Source: Pseudomonas viridiflava (GTDB taxonomy: Bacteria; Pseudomonadota; Gammaproteobacteria; Pseudomonadales; Pseudomonadaceae). Taken from it: a stretch of DNA of 64,000 nucleotides. A model generated the notes under the pieces. It did no database searches, had not been told where the DNA came from, and worked only from the letters and a program-made list of their open reading frames with translations. Of the stretch, positions 10,598-19,699 are shown in pieces. Numbering within the stretch: the stretch's first letter is position 1; each line of letters opens with the position of its first letter. The translations under genes and the position numbers were made by a program. The DNA is taken from assembly GCF_900580865.1 (NCBI RefSeq), contig NZ_UTBZ01000140.1, positions 124,001-188,000 of the forward strand, given 5' to 3'.

Positions 10598-11872
10598 TTA
10601 CTTGATCAGTCTGCCCAAGCCATCCAGCAAACGCTGCAATGCGCCCTGATTGCGGCGCATTACCGCCAGCCCGGCCTCGGCCATACGCTGCGCATCACGC
10701 GGCAATTCGAACAAGCGCTGAACTTCTACGGCCAGCCCTTCGGCGTCATCGACCTCGGCCAACGCCCCGGCTTCACGCAATTGCGCGGCGATGTCGAGGA
10801 AGTTGAACAAGTGCGGGCCGCAGATCACCGGCTTCGCCAGCGCGGCCGGTTCCAGCAGATTGTGCCCGCCGTTAGGCACCAGACTGCCGCCGACAAATGC
10901 GCTGTCCGCCAGTGCGTAGAGAAATAGCAATTCGCCCATGGTGTCGCCGAGCAGCACGCTCGTCTGCGCATCGACATTGGCGCCGGTCGAACGCCGCACC
11001 GTGGTAAAGCCTTCGCGCTGGCACAGTTCGAACACTGAATTGAAGCGTTCCGGATGACGCGGCACCAGAATCAGCAGCGCATCCGGGTGATTGGTCAGCA
11101 AGCGGCGATGGGCATTGAGCACCACTTCGTCCTCGCCGTCGTGGGTGCTGGCGGCGATCCACACTGGGCGCTCCTGCGCTTGCCACTGGCCGCGCAGTTC
11201 GGCGGCGCGTTGCAACAGTTGCGGGTCGATGGTCAGGTCGAATTTGATCGACCCGGTGACCTCGACCGTCTCCGGACGGGCGCCAAGATCACGGAAGCGT
11301 TGTGCTTCAGCTTCGGTTTGCACGGCGAACAGGCTCATCTCGGCGAGCATCGGCGCGGTCAGCTTGCTGAAGCGGCCATAGCCGCGTGCCGAACGCTCGG
11401 ACAAACGTCCATTGGCCAGCGCCACAGGGATCCCGCGCTTGGCGCATTGGTGAATGTGGTTCGGCCACAACTCGGTCTCCATGATCACCCCGAGCTTGGG
11501 CTGAACGCGATCAAGAAAACGCGCCGCTGCACACGGCAAGTCATACGGCAGGTAGCAATGCTGGATGCGCGGCTCGTTGGCGAACAGCGCCTGAATCCGC
11601 TCCGATCCGGTCGGGGTCATGCAGGTCACGGTGATCGGCAACTGTGGATAACGTTGCAGCAAGGCGCGGATCATCGGCGCCGCAGCAATGCTTTCGCCCA
11701 CCGACACCGCGTGCACCCAGATGCCGCCAGGTTGCAGTTTCGGCATGCCGTAGGAGAACCGTTCGCCAATCCGTTTGGCGTAAGCCGGCGCCTTGCGTGC
11801 GCGCAGCCACAGCCGAATCGCCACCAATGGCAGCCCCAGGTAAAACAGCGCGGTGTACAGAGTTCTATTCAT
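10598..11872 (-). CDS. waaA: 3-deoxy-D-manno-octulosonic acid (Kdo) transferase
   Basis: Adds Kdo from CMP-Kdo to lipid IVA at the inner membrane, the first step of LPS core assembly. Its 424 residues contain an N-terminal hydrophobic anchor, the acceptor-binding motif GGIWVHAVSVGES with the catalytic Glu60, and a C-terminal GT-B domain with FVGGSLVPNGGHNLLEPAA for nucleotide sugar binding. It is followed 11 bases after its start by the stop of a LysR gene on the same strand. The number of Kdo units it adds cannot be read from sequence. Confidence 0.95.
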   Translation of the reverse strand: MNRTLYTALFYLGLPLVAIRLWLRARKAPAYAKRIGERFSYGMPKLQPGGIWVHAVSVGESIAAAPMIRALLQRYPQLPITVTCMTPTGSERIQALFANEPRIQHCYLPYDLPCAAARFLDRVQPKLGVIMETELWPNHIHQCAKRGIPVALANGRLSERSARGYGRFSKLTAPMLAEMSLFAVQTEAEAQRFRDLGARPETVEVTGSIKFDLTIDPQLLQRAAELRGQWQAQERPVWIAASTHDGEDEVVLNAHRRLLTNHPDALLILVPRHPERFNSVFELCQREGFTTVRRSTGANVDAQTSVLLGDTMGELLFLYALADSAFVGGSLVPNGGHNLLEPAALAKPVICGPHLFNFLDIAAQLREAGALAEVDDAEGLAVEVQRLFELPRDAQRMAEAGLAVMRRNQGALQRLLDGLGRLIK

Positions 11873-11883
11873 GGCGGCGGAGT

Positions 11884-12780
11884 TTATCGGCTTTTGCCGC
11901 TGATCGCCCGCAAGTGCACGGCAAAACGTTCAGCCAGCCAACGCGCGGCCGGGCCGAGTGGCTCGTCGCGGCGCCAGACCAGTTCAACCACCAGCGCCGG
12001 CGGGGTCCATTCGCTGTCGAGTTCGACCATCAAACCCTGATAGGCCGAGTACTGCACCACATGACGCGGCAACCAGGCCCAGCCGAGATCGCGCACCAGC
12101 CATTCGGACATGACGTAGAAACTGTCGGCGCGCCACACCTGCGGGCTGGCCGGTTCGTTGCCGGGATAGACGCTGGTTTGCGTCGACATCAACAATTGCC
12201 GGTGTTGGGCCAGTTGCTGGCAGGTGACGTAAGACTGCTTCGCCAGCGGATGATTGATGCCGCAAACCGTGACCATTTCGACGCTGCCGAGCACGCGGCG
12301 CTCCAGCGCTTCAGGGATTTCGTCGTGATAAAACAGCAGGCCGAGATCGGCACGGCGCTCGACCAGTTTGTGCGCGACCTCGCCTTGCGCGGCGCTGGTC
12401 AGTTGCACTTCAAGGCTGGGGAACTGCTCGGCCAGTTCACCGAAACTTTCTACCAGCGCTTGATACGGCATCGCCTCATCTTGGGCCACGCGCAGTTGCG
12501 CCTCCTGACCGCGCATCATCGCCATCGCCCGGCCATTGAGGCGCTCGCATTGGCGCAGCACTTCCCGCGCCTCTTCCAGCAACGCCTCGCCCGCTTCCGT
12601 GAGGGTTGGCTGGCGACCACTGCTACGCTGGAACAGGCTAACGCCCAAATCGTCTTCGAGCATGGCAATAGCGCTGCTGATGGCTGACTGCGCCTTGCGC
12701 TGCTGGCGTGCCACCGCCGAAAACGAACGCTGCTCGGCAACGCTGACAAACACCCGAAGCTGATCGAGATTCCACTGCAT
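11884..12780 (-). CDS. LysR-family transcriptional regulator
   Basis: A 298-residue LysR regulator. The winged helix-turn-helix spans residues 1-60 (MQWNLDQLRVFVSVAEQRSF...SGRQPTLTEAG) and is followed by a periplasmic-binding-like effector domain. The start is ATG 12778-12780; a GTG/ATG further out (12798) adds only six residues. It is divergent from the SMR pump gene at 12891 with a 110-base gap, the usual arrangement of a LysR regulator and its target, so it probably controls that pump; the inducer is unknown. Confidence 0.88.
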   Translation of the reverse strand: MQWNLDQLRVFVSVAEQRSFSAVARQQRKAQSAISSAIAMLEDDLGVSLFQRSSGRQPTLTEAGEALLEEAREVLRQCERLNGRAMAMMRGQEAQLRVAQDEAMPYQALVESFGELAEQFPSLEVQLTSAAQGEVAHKLVERRADLGLLFYHDEIPEALERRVLGSVEMVTVCGINHPLAKQSYVTCQQLAQHRQLLMSTQTSVYPGNEPASPQVWRADSFYVMSEWLVRDLGWAWLPRHVVQYSAYQGLMVELDSEWTPPALVVELVWRRDEPLGPAARWLAERFAVHLRAISGKSR

Positions 12781-12890
12781 ATTGATTCGCCAACCCATCT
12801 TCAGAACAGATAGGTAATGACTTTACCCCATCTGGTGAATCACTAGAATGCCGCCTCAGCAAGCAACGTTTTACATTGAGGATTTGAACC

Positions 12891-13223
12891 ATGAACGCCT
12901 ACGCCTACCTGGCCATTGCCATCTGCGCCGAAGTGATTGCCACTGTTTCGATGAAAGCCGTCAAAGGCTTCAGCACGCCGCTGCCACTGGTGCTGGTCAT
13001 CGTCGGCTACGCGATTGCGTTCTGGATGCTGACGCTGGTGGTGCGTACCGTGCCGGTCGGCGTGGCCTATGCGGTGTGGGCCGGGATGGGCATCGTGATG
13101 GTCAGTGTCGCGGCGCTGTTTATCTACGGTCAGAAACTGGATATTCCGGCGATGCTGGGGATGGCGTTGATCGTGCTGGGCGTGGTGGTGATTCAACTGT
13201 TCTCGAAAACCGCCGGCCACTAA
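12891..13223 (+). CDS. EmrE-like small multidrug resistance (SMR) efflux pump
   Basis: A 110-residue, four-helix inner-membrane protein that works as a dimer, exchanging cationic drugs for protons. The key EmrE residues are in place: Glu14 in AEVIATVSMK, Tyr40, Tyr60 and Trp63 in GVAYAVWAGMG. The match to EmrE runs end to end. The upstream LysR gene is divergent. A quaternary-ammonium pump role fits better than the Gdx/SugE guanidinium class because the local sequence follows EmrE, but substrates are not proven. Confidence 0.92.
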   Translation: MNAYAYLAIAICAEVIATVSMKAVKGFSTPLPLVLVIVGYAIAFWMLTLVVRTVPVGVAYAVWAGMGIVMVSVAALFIYGQKLDIPAMLGMALIVLGVVVIQLFSKTAGH

Positions 13224-13240
13224 AATCCAACCACAATCAC

Positions 13241-13330
13241 TGTGGGAGCGAGCTTGCTCGCGAAGAGGTCGTGTCAATCGACATCAGTGTTGTCTGACAC
13301 ACCGCTTTCGCGAGCAAGCTCGCTCCCACA
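13241..13330. repeat. REPIN-like inverted REP pair
   Basis: TGTGGGAGCGAGCTTGCTCG at 13241-13265 and its inverse at 13307-13330 have a 41-base spacer. It lies between the SMR gene and the oxidoreductase gene. Confidence 0.9.
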
Positions 13331-13425
13331 TTCGGTTTTGTATTTGGCCCTGTTGATCATCGACAAATCCGCCCCTTTCCCGAGTCTGTATACTGCGCCC
13401 TCGTCTTGAACACTGAGGTCGCTGC

Positions 13426-14601
13426 ATGCCATCCGTTATTTCCACCGACGTTCTGATTGTCGGCGCTGGTGTCGCCGGCCTCTGGCTGAATGCGCGTCTG
13501 CGCCGCCAGGGTTTTTCGACCGTGCTGGTGGAAAGCGCCAGCCTCGGCGGCGGGCAGAGTGTGAAGTCCCAAGGCATCATCCACGGCGGCGCCAAGTACG
13601 CGTTGCACGGCGCGCTGACCGGCGCCTCGGAAGCCATCGCCGACATGCCGCGCCGCTGGCGTGAAGCGCTGGCCGGCACCGGCGAGCTGGATCTGTCCGG
13701 CGTGCGTCTGCTGTCCGAGGCCCATTACCTGTGGTCGCCGGGCACCTTGGCCGGCAACCTCACCAGTTTCTTCGCCAGTAAAGCGGTGCGTGGCCGGGTC
13801 GATCAGGTCAAGGGCGAGCAACTGCCGCCAGCCCTGCAAGACAAACGCTTCAAGGGTAAGGTTTACCGTCTCGCCGAACTGGTGGTCGACGTGCCGAGCC
13901 TGATTCAGCGCCTGGCTGATCTGGCCGGTGATGGCCTGCTCGCCGGGCAAACCATCGAGCCACTGCTGGAAGCGGGCGTACTGGTCGGATTGAAAGTCGA
14001 TGGCCGCGAGATTCGCGCCCAGCGCATCGTCCTCAGCGCCGGTGCCGGCACTGCTCAACTGCTGGAAGACCTCGGTTTGAGCCAACCGGCCATGCAACGC
14101 CGCCCGTTGCACATGATCATCGCCAAAGGCCCGGGCCTGAAACCGCTGTACGCCCACTGCCTGGGCGGCGGCACCAAACCGCGCATCACCGTGACCACGC
14201 ACCCGGCCGCTGACGGCCAGTGGGTCTGGTACATGGGCGGCGACATCGCCGAGAGCGAAGGTGTGCACCGCGAGCCGGCCGAGCAGATCGCCACCGCGCA
14301 AAAGGAAATCGCTCAGTTGCTGCCGTGGATCGATCTCAGCACCACGCAATGGGCGACCCTGCGGGTTGATCGTGCCGAGCCGCTGCAAACCGGGCTGACC
14401 CGTCCGGACAACGCGTTCCTCGCCGAACAGGGCCGCTTGCTGGTTGGCTGGCCGACCAAACTGGCGCTGGCACCAGACTTCGCCGATCGCGTCATTGCCT
14501 CTCTCGAGCGCGACGGCATCCAGCCGAAAGCCGCCGAACCTTTGCCGGCGCTGCCAAAACCACCGATGGGCGTTCCCGCCTGGGAGCAATTGCTGCCATG
14601 A
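13426..14601 (+). CDS. FAD-dependent oxidoreductase (DAO family)
   Basis: A 391-residue flavoprotein. The N-terminal dinucleotide fold VLIVGAGVAGLWL binds FAD, followed by GGGQSVKSQGIIHGG, a pattern of glycine oxidase/L-2-hydroxyglutarate-dehydrogenase relatives. The C-terminal part has RVDRAEPLQTG and LVGWPTKLALAP. The substrate is unknown. The stop overlaps the start of the aldo-keto reductase gene (ATGA, 14598-14601), so the two are co-translated and probably act on related carbonyl/hydroxy compounds. Confidence 0.85.
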   Translation: MPSVISTDVLIVGAGVAGLWLNARLRRQGFSTVLVESASLGGGQSVKSQGIIHGGAKYALHGALTGASEAIADMPRRWREALAGTGELDLSGVRLLSEAHYLWSPGTLAGNLTSFFASKAVRGRVDQVKGEQLPPALQDKRFKGKVYRLAELVVDVPSLIQRLADLAGDGLLAGQTIEPLLEAGVLVGLKVDGREIRAQRIVLSAGAGTAQLLEDLGLSQPAMQRRPLHMIIAKGPGLKPLYAHCLGGGTKPRITVTTHPAADGQWVWYMGGDIAESEGVHREPAEQIATAQKEIAQLLPWIDLSTTQWATLRVDRAEPLQTGLTRPDNAFLAEQGRLLVGWPTKLALAPDFADRVIASLERDGIQPKAAEPLPALPKPPMGVPAWEQLLP

Positions 14602-15410
14602 CTATCGCCACCCTGCACGACCTGCATCGCCCTTTGGGCAGCACCGGCCTGACGGTTTCACCACTGGGCCTGGGCACGGTCAAACTTGGCCGTGACCAGG
14701 GAGTGAAATATCCCAACGGCTTTCAAATTCCCGGCGACGACGAAGCGCAGATGCTGCTGCGTCAGGCGCGTGAACTCGGCATCAACCTGATCGACACCGC
14801 CCCGGCCTATGGCCGTAGCGAAGAACGCCTCGGTCCGCTGTTGCGTGGTCAGCGTCAGGATTGGGTGATCGTCAGCAAGGTCGGCGAAGAGTTCGCCGAA
14901 GGCCTCTCGCATCACGATTTCAGCGCAGCGCATACGCGAATGTCGGTGGAGCGCAGCCTGCAACGTCTTGAAACCGATTTTATCGACCTGGTGCTGGTGC
15001 ATTCCGACGGCAACGACATGGCGATCCTCGAGCACGAAGAGGTGTACGCCACCCTCGCGGCGCTCAAGGCCGAAGGCAAGATTCGCGGCTTCGGCTTCTC
15101 CGGCAAAACCGTCGAAGGTGGCCTCAAAGCACTGGAGCAAGGCGACTGCGCGATGGTCACCTACAATCTGAACGAACAAAACGAAAAGACTGTCATTGAC
15201 TATGCTGCTGCCCACGGCAAAGCCATTCTGGTGAAAAAAGCCCTGGCCAGTGGTCACGTCTGTTTGAGTCCGGGCGTGGACCCGGTGCGCGCCAGCTTCC
15301 AATTGCTGTTCGCGCAACCTGGCGTAGCCAGTGCTATTGTCGGCACGATCAATCCGCTGCACCTCGCCCACAACGTTGCGACCGTTGCCCAGGTCCTACG
15401 TGGTCACTGA
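14598..15410 (+). CDS. Aldo-keto reductase
   Basis: A 270-residue NAD(P)H-dependent oxidoreductase of the AKR fold. The catalytic tetrad is readable as Asp66 and Tyr71 (NLIDTAPAYG), Lys94 (VIVSKVG) and His135 (LVLVHSDG). At 270 residues it is somewhat short of the usual 310-330. It is coupled by a four-base overlap to the upstream FAD oxidoreductase and followed after 31 bases by a Nudix-like gene. The substrate is unknown. Confidence 0.88.
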   Translation: MTIATLHDLHRPLGSTGLTVSPLGLGTVKLGRDQGVKYPNGFQIPGDDEAQMLLRQARELGINLIDTAPAYGRSEERLGPLLRGQRQDWVIVSKVGEEFAEGLSHHDFSAAHTRMSVERSLQRLETDFIDLVLVHSDGNDMAILEHEEVYATLAALKAEGKIRGFGFSGKTVEGGLKALEQGDCAMVTYNLNEQNEKTVIDYAAAHGKAILVKKALASGHVCLSPGVDPVRASFQLLFAQPGVASAIVGTINPLHLAHNVATVAQVLRGH

Positions 15411-15441
15411 CGCCGCCTCGCGGCCTTAAGCAGGAGCCGAT

Positions 15442-16407
15442 ATGCCGCGCACGCTCATCAGAAAGAACCCGAGCAACTTCAAGACCCTGCCGCTGTTCGT
15501 CGAAGCTACCCCCGAAGGCCTGACCTACCAGAGCGTCGGCATGCCGCTGAATTTCGCGCAGACCTTGCAGCGGCGCAAACCGGTGAGCGTGGCCGATGCC
15601 GAGCGTTTCTCGCTGGAATTGGCCAATCTCGGTGTTTCGGTACGCCTGACCCTGCATTGGCAGAATCGCGATTATTGGGTGCTGGTGCGCCAGCGCCGAC
15701 AGGATCGCGGCGACGTGGTGCTTAAACTGATTTCCGGTTACGTGCCGGCCCACGAATTGAACATTCCCCTGCACACGGCCATTCAGGAGATTGCCGAAGA
15801 GTGTTTGCTGGAGACGCCGGAAGGCTGGCTCGGCGGACGCTTCAACGACACCTGGCTGCCGGCGCCCTACTCCGCTGCACTGCATTATCGCGAAGCGCTG
15901 CCGTTTCGCCTGACGCCGTTGTCCGGCTCAGCGCGACCGATACGTAGCGCCAATCTGCAATTGCTCGAACGGCCTCGGGCCTACGTGCACCTGCCGACCG
16001 CGTCACTGCAATTGATCTACGATTTGCGCCTGGATGTGCCCAAGGAAGCCAAGTCCCTGAGCCTGTTCCACGTTGACGAGCGTCTTGAAGGTGATCAACT
16101 GGTTGCCCGACTCGACCGCAAGCGCCCCGACCTGTACTTGATGCCACTCAAGGACGGCGCGCCACTGGCCGAGTTGTACACGCTCAAGCGCGACAAACTT
16201 TTGCCGGCCAGTACTCGCGGACTTTATCTGGCCGAGAGTTTCGCGACCCAGGAGGGCTGGGTCGTGCGCGACGAGCGGATTCGCTGGAAGGACTGGGTCG
16301 TACAACAAGGCCTGCAACCGGCAAAGCCTCCTCGCGCAGCCCTCAAGCAATTGAGTCTGAAGGCATTGCGCCTGGTGGGTATCGGCAAGAAACGCGCGAG
16401 CAAATAG
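15442..16407 (+). CDS. Conserved hypothetical protein with degenerate Nudix-like motif
   Basis: A 321-residue soluble protein with AGGAG just upstream of its ATG. I do not recognise a firm function. Residues 99-121 read GYVPAHE...QEIAEECL: G99 and E105 followed by Q115-E116 and E119-E120. This resembles a Nudix box, but with nine instead of seven residues in the linker and Gln for Arg. Homologues in Pseudomonas are sometimes labelled metal ABC transporter ATPase, but no Walker A or ABC signature is visible, so I reject that label. It is the third gene of the oxidoreductase operon. Confidence 0.7.
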   Translation: MPRTLIRKNPSNFKTLPLFVEATPEGLTYQSVGMPLNFAQTLQRRKPVSVADAERFSLELANLGVSVRLTLHWQNRDYWVLVRQRRQDRGDVVLKLISGYVPAHELNIPLHTAIQEIAEECLLETPEGWLGGRFNDTWLPAPYSAALHYREALPFRLTPLSGSARPIRSANLQLLERPRAYVHLPTASLQLIYDLRLDVPKEAKSLSLFHVDERLEGDQLVARLDRKRPDLYLMPLKDGAPLAELYTLKRDKLLPASTRGLYLAESFATQEGWVVRDERIRWKDWVVQQGLQPAKPPRAALKQLSLKALRLVGIGKKRASK

Positions 16408-16421
16408 CCCACAGACATCTT

Positions 16422-17108
16422 TTATTTCGGACGAAACAGCTTTTGCCACCAACGACGAGGTTGCAGGGGCACCACGATAACGTCTGAAGCCTGAAGCCAG
16501 TTGCGCTCATAATCCCAGGCATGACCACCCCACAGTTTTCCTGCTTCGTTGGAAAAACCCAGGGTCATGAGCTGATAGGTAAAACCGGCATAGCCGCGCA
16601 ACCAGTCGAACAGCACCAGTGTGCTGAACCCCGTAGAAGGTCCAGCGTAGAGCTTGCCTGAGGGGCGAGTGACCGGATAGTTCAACAGCGGCGGCAAGGG
16701 AATACGATCCATGTACATGGCCACCCCCGGCAACGCAGACATCGGAGTGATAGACCCCAACAAGAGGGTGAAACAACGCTCGCTCGCGTGATCCAACAGC
16801 CGCTGAACATCAGGTCCGCAGGGCAACCCGAAAAAGTACGCATCCGGCGCATTGCATCCGTGCACGAAAATATTCACGCTTTGCGAATTGAGCAGTGGTG
16901 CCTTGATGCAGGTATTGAAACTGACGACGACGTCATTGGCGCCAATGTTCAGCGCCTGAAAATCCGCCGCCGTGATCGCTGGATTGTTCGCGATCAGGAC
17001 GACCCGGCCCGCACGACTCAGGCACTCACGCAATGCCTCAGGCAACGCGTCCACAATAGACTGGTCACCGCCAGGTAATGCACCCGGCGCCCTGTGCTCG
17101 TTTTTCAT
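16422..17108 (-). CDS. Conserved hypothetical protein, possible GT29/sialyltransferase-like fold
   Basis: A 228-residue soluble protein. Readable features are RVVLIANNPAI near residue 40, DVVVSFNTC near 60, VNIFVHGCN near 80 and GPSTGFSTLVLFDWLRG near 155. The order of an IxNxP-like start, a VxxFN segment and a PSTGxxxL helix recalls bacterial GT29-type sialyltransferase-like proteins, but this is inference and the donor is unknown. The gene begins directly after the stop of the upstream glycosyltransferase gene (TGAATG) and lies next to LPS genes, which supports a role in surface glycan synthesis. Confidence 0.55.
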   Translation of the reverse strand: MKNEHRAPGALPGGDQSIVDALPEALRECLSRAGRVVLIANNPAITAADFQALNIGANDVVVSFNTCIKAPLLNSQSVNIFVHGCNAPDAYFFGLPCGPDVQRLLDHASERCFTLLLGSITPMSALPGVAMYMDRIPLPPLLNYPVTRPSGKLYAGPSTGFSTLVLFDWLRGYAGFTYQLMTLGFSNEAGKLWGGHAWDYERNWLQASDVIVVPLQPRRWWQKLFRPK

Positions 17109-18083
17109 TCAGTCCAGTACCTTCATGCCGTAACGCAACTTGACCCAGAACCGCGTGAACGCCGAGGGCGGTTGCCATGGGCGCATTTCGCGCTGGATTT
17201 CAGTCGCGAGGGCCTTGCCGACACGGGCGAAAGAATAGCGACTTTCTGCAAATGCCTGACCATTGCTGGCGATACGCTGCGCCAGTTGCGGGTCATCCTG
17301 CAGCAGTTTGATCTTTTCCACCGCCTCTTCTTCGCTACGATAAAACACGGTGTTGTGCATGTCTTCGAAACCGAGCAACCGATCTTCTTCGCCCTGACTC
17401 CAGGCCAGCAGTACACAGCCGCAGGCCATGGCTTCGAAGTTCTTGATCATGAACTCGTTCATGCCGATGTCGGCACTGACGAAGATCTTGATGCGATTGA
17501 GCGTTTCCAGGTACTCCGCACCTGACTTGGTGCGGGTCACCAGCATCCCGGTACGCTGCGAAAGCGACTCGAGCATGGCTTTGCGCTCCGCATACTCGGT
17601 ACTTTTCAGGCTGCCAAGAAAGCCGATCGGAATGTCCCGCTCAACACCGGTGTTGTGCAGCATCTGTTCGTCATAGCCTTTGGAGACGAACACTGTGTCG
17701 ATGCCTTCAGCCAGCATCTTGCGCGCGACCACAGCCCCGGACACCAGCGCCCGACAACTCGGCAGACGACGGTAAAGCCGTGAATACACGCCACGGTACT
17801 TACTCGCCGGCATGTAGTTCTGGTAGGCATCGTGCTCGAGGAAGACCAGCCCGGGAATGCATTTAAGCACCTGCAGTTGCGTGGCCAGACGCTTGACCCG
17901 TGAGAAAATCACCACGCGATCAAAGGTCTGGTAATCGACCGAGGCCAGAAACGACCCCAGATTCAACTGTTGCTGTTTGCTCAAACGAAAGATGAAACAT
18001 TCATCACAGTTCTGCTGCACGATGTCGTAGAGCCGGTCGAGAATGACCCGCTGCTCGTCCATCACCAGGAGCATGACTTTCAT
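17109..18083 (-). CDS. Glycosyltransferase, GT-B type (family 1/CgeB-like)
   Basis: A 324-residue protein. The C-terminal half carries the GT-B donor-binding pattern: IPIGFLGSLKS, KIFVSADIGMNEFMIKNFEAMACGCVLLAW (the E of NFEAMACG is the usual ribose-binding Glu) and a helical tail with RYSFARVG. The N-terminal half has an alternating beta/alpha layout with VVIFSR and LEHDAYQNY. No strong ribosome site precedes the ATG at 18083. It probably adds a sugar to the LPS core; linkage and donor are unknown. It is tightly coupled to the following gene at 16422. Confidence 0.75.
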   Translation of the reverse strand: MKVMLLVMDEQRVILDRLYDIVQQNCDECFIFRLSKQQQLNLGSFLASVDYQTFDRVVIFSRVKRLATQLQVLKCIPGLVFLEHDAYQNYMPASKYRGVYSRLYRRLPSCRALVSGAVVARKMLAEGIDTVFVSKGYDEQMLHNTGVERDIPIGFLGSLKSTEYAERKAMLESLSQRTGMLVTRTKSGAEYLETLNRIKIFVSADIGMNEFMIKNFEAMACGCVLLAWSQGEEDRLLGFEDMHNTVFYRSEEEAVEKIKLLQDDPQLAQRIASNGQAFAESRYSFARVGKALATEIQREMRPWQPPSAFTRFWVKLRYGMKVLD

Positions 18084-18103
18084 AAGTTAATTGACCACGC
18101 GAC

Positions 18104-18140
18104 GTAGGCAGGCAAGCGCATCGGATTCAAAGCTGCCTAC
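18104..18140 (-). other. Intergenic hairpin between hldE and the glycosyltransferase gene
   Basis: GTAGGCAG (18104-18111) and CTGCCTAC (18133-18140) form a perfect eight-base stem with a 21-base loop in the 130-base gap. No T-tract follows, so it looks more like an RNA-processing or stability element than a terminator. Confidence 0.45.
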
Positions 18141-18213
18141 ATCAACGGAAACGGTAAAATCCCCAAGGCAAAATCCGTTCACACGCAGTACACAACGGTA
18201 AAAATTCATCTGA

Positions 18214-19635
18214 TCAACGACTGCGGATCTTCTCGACAATCGCAGTTGTCGAGCTGTTTTCCACAAGCCCCAGCACTTTCACTGTGCCGCCATACGCCGT
18301 CACGATGTCCGCGCCGACCACTTGGTCGATCCCGTAATCGCCGCCTTTGACCAGCACGTCCGGCTTGACCTCGCGCAGCAGGTTTTCAGGCGTGCCTTCC
18401 GGGAAGCTGATAACCCAGTCGACCGCGCCGAGACCGGCCAGAACGGCCATACGCCGGTCGACGCTGTTGATCGGACGTCCCGGCCCCTTGAGGCGGCTGA
18501 CCGATGCATCGTCGTTGACCGCGACAATCAAGCGATCCCCCTGAGCCCGCGCCTGTTCGAGGTAGGTCACGTGACCGGCATGCAGGATGTCGAAGCAGCC
18601 ATTGGTGAACACAATCTTTTCGTTGTGCGCACGGGCATCGGCCACTGCGAGCAGCAACTGCTCCAGACCCAGCACACCACGCTCGGAACCTTCTTCACGC
18701 TGAATGGCGCGACGCAGTTCGGGGGCGCTGATGGCCGCCGTACCGAGTTTGCCAACCACGATGCCCGCCGCCAGGTTGGCCAGCGCCACCGCATGGGGCA
18801 GATCCTCACCGGCAGCAATGGCGGCCGCCAGGGTGGAAATCACCGTGTCGCCGGCACCGGTCACATCAAATACTTCACGGGCCCGGGCTGGCAGGTGCAG
18901 TGCCGGCTGGTCGGGACGCAGCAGGGTCATGCCGTGCTCACCGCGCGTTACCAGCAGCGCACCGAGTTCCAGTTCGTGCATCAGGGCAGCGCCCTTGCTC
19001 ACCAGCTCATGCTCATCGACGCAACCGCCGACGATGGCTTCGAATTCGCTGAGGTTCGGGGTGATCAGGCTGGCGCCGCGATAGATCGAGAAATCCTTGC
19101 CCTTCGGGTCGGCCAGCACCGGAATGTTCTTCGCGCGGGCGGCCTGGATCAGCGCCTGATGGTTTTTCAGGGCGCCTTTGCCGTAGTCGGAAAGTACCAG
19201 CACCTTGATGCCTTCGAGCAAGTCGTCGACCTGCGAACCGAGGGCCAGGGCGTCGGTGGCGAACGGTTCTTCAAAGTCGATACGCAGCAGTTGCTGGTGC
19301 CGGCTCATGACCCGCAGCTTGACGATGGTTGGCTGGTGCGCGATGCGCTGGAACAGGGCACGTACACCCGCGCCTTTGAGACTGTTGCTCAGGCTGTCGG
19401 CGGCTTCGTCGTCGCCGGTCACACCGACCAGCGACGCCGGCGCACCCAGCGCGGCAATGTTCAAGGCAACGTTCGCGGCGCCACCCGGACGGTCTTCGAT
19501 CTGCTCGACCTTAACGACCGGCACCGGCGCCTCAGGGGAAATCCGTGAGGTTCCGCCATGCCAGTAACGGTCGAGCATGACATCGCCGACTACCAAGACC
19601 GGGGCTTGATCGAAACGCGGCATGGACAACTTCAT
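18214..19635 (-). CDS. hldE: Bifunctional heptose 7-phosphate kinase / heptose 1-phosphate adenylyltransferase
   Basis: Makes ADP-D-glycero-beta-D-manno-heptose for the LPS inner core. Its 473 residues hold a PfkB-type kinase domain (residues 1 to about 320: GDVMLDRYW, RPGGAANVALN, DVTGAGDTV with the catalytic Asp) and a C-terminal nucleotidyltransferase domain (from about 340: FTNGCFDILHAGHVTYLEQA with the HxGH motif, then KGGDYGIDQVVGAD). The start is ATG 19635 (MKLSMPRF); an in-frame reading upstream overlaps dnpA and is not a real extension. It follows dnpA on the same strand at a 64-base distance. Confidence 0.96.
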   Translation of the reverse strand: MKLSMPRFDQAPVLVVGDVMLDRYWHGGTSRISPEAPVPVVKVEQIEDRPGGAANVALNIAALGAPASLVGVTGDDEAADSLSNSLKGAGVRALFQRIAHQPTIVKLRVMSRHQQLLRIDFEEPFATDALALGSQVDDLLEGIKVLVLSDYGKGALKNHQALIQAARAKNIPVLADPKGKDFSIYRGASLITPNLSEFEAIVGGCVDEHELVSKGAALMHELELGALLVTRGEHGMTLLRPDQPALHLPARAREVFDVTGAGDTVISTLAAAIAAGEDLPHAVALANLAAGIVVGKLGTAAISAPELRRAIQREEGSERGVLGLEQLLLAVADARAHNEKIVFTNGCFDILHAGHVTYLEQARAQGDRLIVAVNDDASVSRLKGPGRPINSVDRRMAVLAGLGAVDWVISFPEGTPENLLREVKPDVLVKGGDYGIDQVVGADIVTAYGGTVKVLGLVENSSTTAIVEKIRSR

Positions 19636-19699
19636 GGAGCAACCCACATACAAAATGAACAGGGGCGCGATATTAACACAGGGAAAAGCCCCGTCCGCC

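Noticed and set aside
15442..16407. Annotation as metal ABC transporter ATPase
   Set aside because: No Walker A, Walker B or ABC signature is present.
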